Shown: positions 1 through 5,400 of the stretch, in pieces
Numbering within the stretch: position 1 is the first letter of the stretch
Layout of the letters: each line of letters begins with the position of its first letter
Origin: Rhodospirillales bacterium
Lineage (GTDB): Bacteria; Pseudomonadota; Alphaproteobacteria; Rhodospirillales; Casp-alpha2
DNA: 5,400 nt
Assembly: GCA_018664265.1 (NCBI GenBank)
Contig: JABJOR010000162.1
Span: 1 to 5,400 of the forward strand
Direction: 5' to 3'
Program-made: the position numbers and the translations under genes
Notes under the pieces: generated by a model
Databases searched by the model: none
Told to the model about the DNA's origin: nothing
Seen by the model: the letters and a program-made list of their open reading frames with translations, nothing else

Positions 1-369
1 AAACATCTGGGACGGGCTCTCCAGCAATTGGCAGAAGAGGGCGCCGCCAGTGTCTTCAAGCCCATGATCGGTGCTGACTGGATCGTCGGTGTGGTTGGCG
101 GTTTGCAATTTGAAGTAATGGCTGACCGTATTCGTACAGAATACGAAGTCCCTGTAAGCTTTGAGCAAACGGAACTTTATACTGCCCGCTGGGTATCAGC
201 CGAAGATAACCAGACCATGAAAAAGTTTGTCGATGCCAACAAAGCTTCACTGGGTGAAGATCACGATGGTGATACAGTGTTTTTGGCAAGAAACGCCTGG
301 CACCTGAACAAGGCGCTGGAAGATCATCCTGAAATTACATTTTCAAAGACCAAGGAACAGGCACACTAA
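1..369 (+). CDS. prfC: Peptide chain release factor 3, C-terminal fragment (5' end outside window)
   Basis: RF3 is a cytoplasmic translational GTPase that removes RF1 or RF2 from the ribosome after peptide release. Only the last 122 codons are present, read in frame from base 1 to a TAA stop; the G domain and middle domain lie to the left of the window. The visible part matches the C-terminal RF3 domain. It has the block IVGVVGGLQFEV (E. coli RF3 has a closely similar IVGAVGVLQFDV), then a TARWVSAED segment corresponding to TARWV in E. coli, and a tail ending with FSKTKEQ that resembles the E. coli tail FHQTREH. The internal ATG at position 28 is not the real start, since homology continues upstream of it. 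The gene converges on the amidohydrolase gene, with 8 bases between the two stops and no room for a separate terminator. Assignment to RF3 rather than EF-G rests on these recalled motifs. Confidence 0.93.
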   Translation, partial: KHLGRALQQLAEEGAASVFKPMIGADWIVGVVGGLQFEVMADRIRTEYEVPVSFEQTELYTARWVSAEDNQTMKKFVDANKASLGEDHDGDTVFLARNAWHLNKALEDHPEITFSKTKEQAH

Positions 370-377
370 TTCAAACG

Positions 378-2003
378 CTATCCATCAAAGCTTTCGTTGC
401 GGTAAACCTCGTTACCTTCCAGGAAGGTCGCCATGGTTTTTACGTTGATCAAATCATAAGGATCGATCTCGTACAGGTCTTGATCAAAGATAACCATATC
501 AGCGCATTTCCCCGGTGTGATTGAGCCTGCAATATCACTGTTCCAGGCAGCTTCGGCAGCGCGAATTGTATAGCCCTTCACGGCTGTATCAATATCAATG
601 CGGTGTTGTGGGGTTAGAACGGGGGCATAGCGTCCAACCCATGGGTCTTGACGGGTCAGGGCCGTTTGCATGATTGGCATGGGCTCATATGTACTCACAC
701 ACCAGTCACTGGAAATAGCGTACGGAGCGCCTGTGTCGATAATCGCTGCCAGTGGGTAAATCCACTCAGAACGATCAGGACCGATTTGATCGATGCAGGT
801 GGTTTGCACGGTTGGTTCCATACAGGCCCACAACGGCTGAAAGTTTGCAACAACACCCAGTTCCTTGAACCTTGGAACATCTGCCGGATCGACCAGTTGC
901 AAATGTGCAATCTGGTGCAGGCTGTTCCATTCTCCATTCACCTTGCGGGCTTTCTCGAATGCATCGAGTGTCATTCGCGCCGCGCCATCACCCAGACCAT
1001 GAACATGGACTTGAAACTTTTCCCTGTCACAGGCAACAATCATGTCTTCAAAGAATTCTTTTTCAAATAACGCAGGGGCCACCGTGCCATCGGCGTAGGG
1101 CTCCAGCAACAAAGCAGTCTTGTTTTCCATAACACCATCGATAAAGAATTTGGCGGAGTGGGTTTTAACCATGGGACTGTTATACTTTGCACGCATCTCC
1201 TTGAGCATCTCGATCTGGCCCATATCGCCATCCGGTTTAACCAGGGCTGTGGAAGCAACACGAAGAGTTAATTCATTTGCCTGTTCTGCTTGATGATAAA
1301 GATCCATCGTCTGAGGCGTCACCAATGCGTCAAGAACACCAGTGAAGCCGACTTTATTGAGCTCAGCACAGCCCCATTTCATGGCTTCACGAATTTCACT
1401 TGCCGGTCTGCTTTCCAAGACTGCCATAAGATGAAATGCAGCACTTTCGAATAACAATCCACTTGGCGTTCCATCCGCTTCACGGACGATATGATCACCA
1501 TATGTTTCTGGTGGGCAATCCATCATGCCCAGCATTTTGAGAGCAGCCGTATTAACCCAGCCATTATGATGATCGGATGCAATCAGTATAATCGGTTTGT
1601 CTGCGCAGATTTCATCCAGAGACTGGCGAGTAAGTTCCGAAAAATTCAGCATTCCCGCATTCCAGTTAGACCCCCAGATGACTTCAGCATCTGGATTGGC
1701 TACATAGAATTCTGTCATGGCTTTTTTCACTTGCTCGGCAGTGGTGTACTCTGCGAGCGCCGCGCACAAACGAACCTCATTTGAGCTAAGTTGAAAATGC
1801 ATATGTGTATCCTGAAAACCCGGTAGCAGAAGCTTGCCATTCAGGTTGATCTTGCACGCAGCCGATCCTGCCAAGTCCAGCATGTCAGCATTGCTGCCCA
1901 CGGCCATGATTTTACCATTACTGACAACGACGGCTTCGGCCGTTGGTGTCGCGTCGTCCATGGTACGGATCAATCCGTCGTGAATTATCAAATCAGCTTG
2001 CAT
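378..2003 (-). CDS. YtcJ-like metal-dependent amidohydrolase (amidohydrolase family 3)
   Basis: This is a 541-residue enzyme of the amidohydrolase superfamily, YtcJ/family 3 group, expected to be a cytoplasmic metallohydrolase acting on amides or related C-N bonds. It has the usual order: an N-terminal beta-sandwich piece (ADLIIHDGLIRTMD, then LLLPGFQD), the metal motif H67-M-H69, the family block HHNGWVNTAAL at about 145-155, DGTPSGLLFE at 177-186, K285 in the KFFIDG block, H333/H335 in HVHGLGDGA, H367 in AHLQL, NFQPLW at 387-392, D433 in SSDW, and a C-terminal return to the sandwich (GSITPGKCADMVIFD). The length is normal for the family. The start is ATG at 2003, with a good AAGGGGA ribosome site 7 bases upstream. 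It overlaps the preceding permease gene by 11 bases and is the last gene of the cluster. No signal peptide is evident. The substrate cannot be named; characterised relatives include an N-substituted formamide deformylase. One oddity is a Gly where relatives usually have Arg in the H-x-x-GDR motif. Confidence 0.92.
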   Translation of the reverse strand: MQADLIIHDGLIRTMDDATPTAEAVVVSNGKIMAVGSNADMLDLAGSAACKINLNGKLLLPGFQDTHMHFQLSSNEVRLCAALAEYTTAEQVKKAMTEFYVANPDAEVIWGSNWNAGMLNFSELTRQSLDEICADKPIILIASDHHNGWVNTAALKMLGMMDCPPETYGDHIVREADGTPSGLLFESAAFHLMAVLESRPASEIREAMKWGCAELNKVGFTGVLDALVTPQTMDLYHQAEQANELTLRVASTALVKPDGDMGQIEMLKEMRAKYNSPMVKTHSAKFFIDGVMENKTALLLEPYADGTVAPALFEKEFFEDMIVACDREKFQVHVHGLGDGAARMTLDAFEKARKVNGEWNSLHQIAHLQLVDPADVPRFKELGVVANFQPLWACMEPTVQTTCIDQIGPDRSEWIYPLAAIIDTGAPYAISSDWCVSTYEPMPIMQTALTRQDPWVGRYAPVLTPQHRIDIDTAVKGYTIRAAEAAWNSDIAGSITPGKCADMVIFDQDLYEIDPYDLINVKTMATFLEGNEVYRNESFDG

Positions 2004-2877
2004 TATGGTTTCCCCTTAAACGGTGTTCTCGATACAGTATATATAATCCACTTGAAATAATGATGGCTGCTCCGGTAATTGTCCATATCCCAGGCAGGTC
2101 ATCAAACAAAATATATCCGTAGAATGTCGCCCAGATAATATTTGTATAGCCGAATGGTGTAATCACGGCGACAGGTGCCATACTGAAGGCCCTGATCAGG
2201 CACCAGTGCGATAAGGCACCAAGTGCACCGATTGATGACAAAAGCAGCCATCCGACAAGATCAGGAGCAACCCATTCAAAAGGTGCCCAAATAGACATGA
2301 CAAAAGTTCCAACCACACCGCTATACAACAGTGTGGTCATCGTTGAATCCGTTGAACTGAGCTTGCGCGTGGCAATCTGATAGAACGCATAACAAAAGGC
2401 CGATGCAAGCGCGATGAGTGATGACGCTGTCATAACATCCGTACCGGGCTGAATAACGATTAAGGCACCGATAAATCCGATTAAAACAGCTAACCAACGA
2501 TAAACCCCGACACGTTCGCCCAGTAATGGGTATGATAGCGCTGTGACGATTATCGGTGTTGTTAGCAAGATTGAACTGAAATCTGCCAGTGGCATATATT
2601 TCAGTGCTGTAATCATTAAAAAAGAATTCCCCAGCATTAAAGCGGATCGAAATAATTGCAGTTTTGGCTTGGCGGTTTTAAAAATAGTGGGCAGGGCACG
2701 ATTAAGAAGGATGCTCAGAATGACGAAATGAAAAAAAAACCTGGCCCAGACAATTTGGGCAATTGGATAGTCCTTGCTGATATATTTGGCGATGGCATCC
2801 ATGGAAACAAATAAAAATAACGTGATCAGCATCCAGCCAATGCCCAAGGGTATATTTGTTTTGCGTTCCATCATCAT
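1993..2877 (-). CDS. EamA/DMT-family permease, second of a tandem pair
   Basis: This is a 294-residue inner-membrane protein of the drug/metabolite transporter superfamily, with two EamA repeats and about ten hydrophobic segments. Members usually export or exchange amino acids, nucleosides or other small metabolites. Family marks include an N-terminal helix running into DAIAKYISKDYP, the QIVWARFFFH block at 41-50, PLLGERVG at 117-124 followed by RWLAVLIGFIGALIVIQPG, the second-repeat start FCYAFYQIATRK at 161-172, and PFGYTNIIWATFYGYILFDDLP near the C terminus. It is a clear paralogue of the neighbouring permease. Over residues 116-145 the two align without gaps with 20 of 30 identical. Three consecutive ATG codons (2875-2877, 2872-2874, 2869-2871) make the exact start uncertain, and no strong ribosome site precedes them. 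The gene starts 10 bases after the upstream permease stop and overlaps the amidohydrolase start by 11 bases, indicating coupled translation. The substrate is unknown. Confidence 0.9.
   Translation of the reverse strand: MMMERKTNIPLGIGWMLITLFLFVSMDAIAKYISKDYPIAQIVWARFFFHFVILSILLNRALPTIFKTAKPKLQLFRSALMLGNSFLMITALKYMPLADFSSILLTTPIIVTALSYPLLGERVGVYRWLAVLIGFIGALIVIQPGTDVMTASSLIALASAFCYAFYQIATRKLSSTDSTMTTLLYSGVVGTFVMSIWAPFEWVAPDLVGWLLLSSIGALGALSHWCLIRAFSMAPVAVITPFGYTNIIWATFYGYILFDDLPGIWTITGAAIIISSGLYILYREHRLRGNHNAS
2011..2017 (-). promoter_or_regulatory. Strong ribosome binding site of the amidohydrolase gene
   Basis: On the minus strand AAGGGGA lies 7 bases upstream of the ATG at 2003, inside the end of the upstream permease gene. 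It is the clearest ribosome site of the four-gene cluster, suggesting that the last gene can be translated independently and well even though the genes overlap. Confidence 0.7.
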
Positions 2878-2887
2878 TATCCGGTTT

Positions 2888-3754
2888 TTACTCGGTTATT
2901 GTTTGTTTGTTTCGTGCGGCACGGCGCCCGATATAGAGGCCACTGCCCACGATGAAAGATGCGCCAATGAATGTCCAGATATCAGGCAGGTCATCAAACA
3001 TGTAATACCCAACGATGATCATCCACAGCAATACGGCGTAGGTAAACGGACTGACGACGGAAGCTTCTGCAATAGCGTAAGCCCTTATCATTGCGTAGTG
3101 CCCTACGCCCCCGGTTAAGCCAATCCCGGCCATCATAATCCATCCGAATAAATCAGGCGGCGTCCAGAAAAATGGTGCGATAATACTGCCGATAATCAAG
3201 CCGACAATGGCTGTATAGGTAATACTGGTTATGGGTGCGTCGGCGTGGCTAACGTTGCGGGTGGCAATTTGGTATAAGGAATAGGTCAGGGCCGCACAGA
3301 GTGGTAGCAGCATAGCAGGACTAAAACTATCCATTCCCGGGCGGATGATTATCAATGCGCCACAAAACCCGGCAGCCACACCGATCCAGCGCTGTTTTCC
3401 GACACGTTCCCCCAACAAGGGCACGGACAGAATTGTTACCAGAATTGGTGTGGCATTGATGATCGCTGCTGATTCAGCCAATGGAAGCAGGGTGAATCCT
3501 GTAAAGTAAAAGCCGGATGAAACCAGCAGAAGGGTCGAGCGCCCAAGTTGAAGTTTCAGATGGTTGGTCTTTAAAACCCCTACGATGTGATGGCGCAGCA
3601 TAATCAATAAAAACAAAAGATGAAACGTATAGCGCGCCCAGACGATCTGGATCACGTCGTAGTCCTGTCCCAATTTTTTCGCAATGGTATTAGTACCAGT
3701 GAAAATTATCGTTGCCAGGATAATCCATAATAACCCGCGTGTGGTGGCAGTCAT
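2888..3754 (-). CDS. EamA/DMT-family permease, first of a tandem pair
   Basis: This is a 288-residue integral membrane protein of the DMT superfamily with two EamA repeats and about ten predicted helices. Visible blocks are the first helix GLLWIILATIIFTGTNTIAK, QIVWARYTFH at 36-45, LPLAESAAIINATPILVTILS at about 90-110, PLLGERVG at 112-119 followed by RWIGVAAGFCGALIIIRPG, YQIATRNVS at 161-169 opening the second repeat, and SPFTYAVLLWMIIVGYYMFDDLP at about 235-256. The ATG start overlaps the TGA stop of the TusA-like gene (an ATGA junction). Its upstream bases show no convincing ribosome site, so translation probably depends on reading of the preceding gene. With the adjacent paralogue it could work as a heteromeric pair or as two pumps of different specificity; both ideas are inference. 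The direction of transport and the substrate cannot be read from the sequence. Confidence 0.9.
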   Translation of the reverse strand: MTATTRGLLWIILATIIFTGTNTIAKKLGQDYDVIQIVWARYTFHLLFLLIMLRHHIVGVLKTNHLKLQLGRSTLLLVSSGFYFTGFTLLPLAESAAIINATPILVTILSVPLLGERVGKQRWIGVAAGFCGALIIIRPGMDSFSPAMLLPLCAALTYSLYQIATRNVSHADAPITSITYTAIVGLIIGSIIAPFFWTPPDLFGWIMMAGIGLTGGVGHYAMIRAYAIAEASVVSPFTYAVLLWMIIVGYYMFDDLPDIWTFIGASFIVGSGLYIGRRAARNKQTITE

Positions 3755-3984
3755 TTTTCGGTCTGATTTTTTCTGATTTTATAACTAAAAACATCGTCTT
3801 CTTCATCAGAGCTGATCAGGGTGTGGCCGGTTGTATTGCAAAAATGCGGAATGTCGATTGCGGACGCCGGATCCGTTGCCAGTAGTGTTAATTCTTCACC
3901 ATCAGAAAGCTCTGAAAGCGCCTTGCGGGCCTTCAAAACAGGGATTGGGCAATTGTATCCGCGTGCATCAAGTGTCTTGCTCAT
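3751..3984 (-). CDS. TusA-like sulfurtransferase / sulfur carrier protein
   Basis: This is a 77-residue cytoplasmic protein of the TusA (SirA/YedF) family, small sulfur carriers that hold a persulfide on a conserved cysteine and pass it to acceptors. In E. coli, TusA relays sulfur from IscS to TusBCD for tRNA 2-thiouridine; other members serve molybdenum cofactor formation or sulfur oxidation. The signature is plain: LDARGYNCPIPVLKARKAL, with the active cysteine C12 in the CPxP motif. It is followed by ATDPASAIDIPHFC, close to the DDPATTRDIPGFC segment of E. coli TusA, with a second cysteine at C49 and then GHTL. The length is near the 81 residues of E. coli TusA. The start is ATG at 3984; only a weak GGC-type ribosome site is seen. 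It is the first gene of the four-gene cluster and overlaps the next start by 4 bases. Which member of the family this is, and its sulfur acceptor, are not resolved, so the symbol tusA is not assigned. Confidence 0.9.
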   Translation of the reverse strand: MSKTLDARGYNCPIPVLKARKALSELSDGEELTLLATDPASAIDIPHFCNTTGHTLISSDEEDDVFSYKIRKNQTEK

Positions 3985-4094
3985 AAAGCCATGCTTTCAA
4001 AAAATATCGACAAGCATCAATCCATGCTTTTCACAGCATATGCAAGGTGTATTCTCACATCAAATCAAGCAACGCTACATTTAGGATGACATAC
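3985..4094. promoter_or_regulatory. Divergent control region with repeated ATGCTT half-sites
   Basis: These 110 bases separate the divergent TusA-like and SDR genes and should hold both promoters. Directly visible are three copies of ATGCTT: 3991-3996 on +, 4012-4017 on -, and 4024-4029 on +. The second and third form an inverted repeat with a 6-base spacer. The first sits in AAAGC-CAT-GCTTT (3985-3997), itself a dyad touching the TusA-like start codon. CCATGCTTT is repeated at 3989 and 4022, 33 bases apart, and a palindrome GCATATGC follows at 4036-4043. This layout is what an operator for a dimeric regulator can look like, but no regulator gene is in the window. I could not pick -35/-10 pairs with conviction. 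TATTCT at 4049-4054 is a weak candidate -10 for the SDR direction. Confidence 0.45.
4083..4086 (+). promoter_or_regulatory. Ribosome binding site that decides the SDR start
   Basis: AGGA lies 8 bases upstream of the ATG at 4095, and no comparable site precedes the in-frame GTG at 4047. The in-frame ATG at 4086 overlaps the AGGA itself and so cannot be served by it. This favours 4095 as the start. Confidence 0.7.
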
Positions 4095-4871
4095 ATGACA
4101 AACGAATTTTCTGGTACTAGGGTTTTAATTACGGCAGGTGCTTCCGGTATTGGTGCGGCAACGGCAAAACAGTTTCTGGACTGCGGAGCCCATGTTCATA
4201 TCTGCGATATTGATGAAGCTGCAGTTTCTCGGTTTTTGAAAGAAAATCCAACTGCGACAGGTAGCATTACCGATGTTTCCAATGAACAATCCGTTGATGA
4301 GCTTTTTGAAACAGTGCAGCAAGAACTCGGCGGTTTGGATGTGCTTAACAATAATGCTGGCATAGCAGGGCCAACCGACCCTGTAGAGGGCGTTTCATAT
4401 GCAGATTGGCAACGTTGTCTAGATGTTAACCTGGGGGCAGCATTCCTGTGCGCCAGACGGGCGATTCCTATGTTAAAAGAAGCTGGTGGAGGATCAATTA
4501 TTAATATGTCCTCAACGGCTGGACTATTTGGGTTCCCTAACCGCTCCCCATACGCTGCGGCCAAGTGGGCTATTATCGGGTTCACCAAGACTCTGGCCAT
4601 GGAACTTGGAACAGACAATATTCGAGCAAACTGTATTTGCCCCGGTTCCGTCAGTGGTGATCGAATGGACAGGGTTGTTGCTGCCCATGCTATAGCTACC
4701 GGGGAAACGGAAGAAGCAATCCGCACGAGTTATACAAGTGCGTCTTCCATGAATACTTTCGTATCGCCGGATGATATCGCTGCATCAATTTTGTTTTTGT
4801 GTTCAAAAGCAGGCAACAAAATTTCTGGCCAGGCACTTCCGGTTGATGGTCATGCGGAGGCTATTCAGTAG
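4095..4871 (+). CDS. Short-chain dehydrogenase/reductase (classical SDR)
   Basis: This is a 258-residue cytoplasmic NAD(P)-dependent oxidoreductase of the classical SDR family, interconverting a hydroxyl and a carbonyl on a small substrate. It carries the full set of family marks: the dinucleotide motif TAGASGIG at 13-20, acidic D38 at the end of the second strand (which favours NAD(H) over NADP(H)), D60 in TDV, NNAG at 86-89, and the catalytic tetrad N112, S140, Y153, K157 (YAAAK). CPGSV follows at 182-186. The C-terminal segment SGQALPVDGH is usual for the family. The start at 4095 is chosen because AGGA sits 8 bases upstream and the Rossmann strand begins within ten residues, as in relatives. 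A GTG start at 4047 would add 16 residues of unlike character. The gene is divergent from the TusA-like cluster and lies 121 bases before the cupin gene on the same strand. The substrate is unknown; a catabolic sugar-acid or hydroxy-acid role fits the cupin neighbour but is inference. Confidence 0.93.
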   Translation: MTNEFSGTRVLITAGASGIGAATAKQFLDCGAHVHICDIDEAAVSRFLKENPTATGSITDVSNEQSVDELFETVQQELGGLDVLNNNAGIAGPTDPVEGVSYADWQRCLDVNLGAAFLCARRAIPMLKEAGGGSIINMSSTAGLFGFPNRSPYAAAKWAIIGFTKTLAMELGTDNIRANCICPGSVSGDRMDRVVAAHAIATGETEEAIRTSYTSASSMNTFVSPDDIAASILFLCSKAGNKISGQALPVDGHAEAIQ

Positions 4872-4953
4872 AGTTGTTCCTTAAGTCTCCTGATACAAGA
4901 AATTGCTGAATTTTTTGTCGCCTCAAACTATTAAAGCTGTCAGTATTCAGTAG
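4862..4953 (+). repeat. Direct repeat of TATTCAGTAG flanking the SDR-cupin spacer
   Basis: The ten bases TATTCAGTAG occur at 4862-4871 and 4944-4953, 82 bases apart. The first copy includes the SDR stop codon. The copies are short and no longer similarity extends from them, so this may be chance. Confidence 0.35.
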
Positions 4954-4992
4954 GTGGGGAAGCACAGCAACTTTGGTAAAAGGGTGATCCTG
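4872..4992 (+). other. Intergenic spacer between SDR and cupin genes
   Basis: These 121 bases hold no credible gene. No GC-rich hairpin with a T-run that would act as an intrinsic terminator is evident, so read-through from the SDR gene into the cupin gene is plausible. The decamer TATTCAGTAG, which covers the SDR stop codon (4862-4871), recurs at 4944-4953. The second copy supplies the in-frame TAG that bounds the cupin reading frame upstream. Confidence 0.5.
4980..4984 (+). promoter_or_regulatory. Ribosome binding site for the cupin gene
   Basis: AAGGG lies 8 bases before the ATG at 4993. It supports that start over the in-frame GTG codons at 4954 and 4984, the latter of which overlaps the site. 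Confidence 0.65.
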
Positions 4993-5400
4993 ATGTGCGC
5001 TAAATTTACAAAACCACAATTCGTTAATGAAAACGACGTCAAGATGGTTGGGCCGGGTTATGATGATAGCAACCACATCACTGTACCGATAAAGCGCCTT
5101 TACGATATCGACGAGGTTTGCGGTGTCGGCGTCTGTCACACAATGCCAGGTGATGAAACCTGTGTTTTCGCCATAGAGGAAGACGACGACGGTACGGTCC
5201 TGCATCATTATGGCCCGGCTGATGAGTTTTATTACATTCTGGAAGGTGAATTTACTCTTTGGTGGGGAACTGATGCCACCAATCTGGATCACTCACGTAC
5301 TCTGATTGTTGGCGACTGTGCCTATTATCCCACTGGTTGGAAGTATAAAGTCCGAAATACCGGGAATGGCCCTGGCAAGTTCTTCTATGTGATGACCACC
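4993..5400 (+). CDS. Cupin-domain protein, N-terminal part (3' end outside window)
   Basis: The first 136 codons of a cupin-fold protein are present, open to the right edge. Cupin motif 1 appears as DGTVLHHYGPADEFYYILEG at 66-85, with the conserved E78 and G85 at the standard spacing. Motif 2 appears as GDCAYYPTGWKYKVRN at 107-122, with P113, G115 and N122 in place. In the usual scheme the metal is held by two His and a Glu of motif 1 and a His of motif 2. Here Y73 and Y118 fall where the second and third His would be, leaving H71 (with H72 beside it) and E78. The enzyme, if active, therefore has an altered metal site or none. The N-terminal part has several cysteines (C2, C43, C48, C57). The ATG at 4993 is preceded by AAGGG. 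The gene probably shares an operon with the SDR gene. Cupins range from isomerases and dioxygenases to lyases and regulators, so no specific function is claimed. Confidence 0.85.
   Translation, partial: MCAKFTKPQFVNENDVKMVGPGYDDSNHITVPIKRLYDIDEVCGVGVCHTMPGDETCVFAIEEDDDGTVLHHYGPADEFYYILEGEFTLWWGTDATNLDHSRTLIVGDCAYYPTGWKYKVRNTGNGPGKFFYVMTT

Noticed and set aside
414..428. Perfect inverted repeat ACCTTCC-A-GGAAGGT near the prfC/amidohydrolase convergence, a possible terminator
   Set aside because: It lies inside the amidohydrolase coding end, has a one-base centre and no T-run on either strand; most likely chance from codon content.
648..1070. 140-codon open frame on the plus strand
   Set aside because: It lies inside the amidohydrolase gene on the opposite strand, with no recognisable motifs.
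2774..3118. 114-codon plus-strand open frame across the permease junction
   Set aside because: It is antisense to both permease genes and their junction; no ribosome site or family resemblance.
4047..4094. N-terminal extension of the SDR from a GTG start
   Set aside because: The extra residues are unlike SDR N termini, the AGGA site points to 4095, and the extension would run through the probable control region.
4196..4726. 176-codon open frame on the minus strand
   Set aside because: It is fully antisense to the SDR catalytic core; composition is that of a shadow frame.
4861..5292. 143-codon open frame on the minus strand
   Set aside because: It is antisense to the cupin gene, which has clear motifs and a ribosome site; the minus-strand product has no family-like features.

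Overview
The window is gene-dense bacterial chromosome with no mobile element, CRISPR array or RNA gene that I can see. Moderate base composition, a bacterial-type release factor 3, and overlapping small-metabolite genes (TusA-like protein, EamA transporters, YtcJ-type amidohydrolase, SDR, cupin) suggest a proteobacterium. A marine-type alphaproteobacterium is my best guess. That placement is inference from gene content and protein style, not from a diagnostic marker.

Layout: (1) Positions 1-369, + strand: the last 122 codons of peptide chain release factor 3 (prfC), cut by the left edge. (2) Positions 378-3984, - strand: a tight four-gene cluster read right to left. It runs from a TusA-like sulfur carrier (3751-3984) through two tandem paralogous EamA/DMT permeases (2888-3754 and 1993-2877) to a YtcJ-like amidohydrolase family 3 enzyme (378-2003). 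The junctions are a 4-base overlap, a 10-base gap and an 11-base overlap, so one transcript with translational coupling is very likely. The amidohydrolase stop lies only 8 bases from the prfC stop, convergently. (3) Positions 3985-4094: a 110-base divergent intergenic region with three copies of an ATGCTT half-site in alternating orientation, the probable control region for both directions. (4) Positions 4095-4871, + strand: a classical NAD-type short-chain dehydrogenase. (5) Positions 4993-5400, + strand: the N-terminal 136 residues of a cupin protein that runs off the right edge.

How the genes may work together: the minus-strand cluster looks like a transport-plus-hydrolysis unit, in which permeases move a small (perhaps amide- or amino-acid-like) compound and the metallo-amidohydrolase cleaves it. 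The plus-strand SDR and cupin look like the start of a separate small-molecule catabolic operon. No substrate can be named from sequence. The points most worth following are the linkage of a TusA-like protein to paired permeases and an amidohydrolase, the two His-to-Tyr changes at the cupin metal-ligand positions, and the repeated dyad in the divergent promoter. I do not see strong evidence for a wholly new system here.
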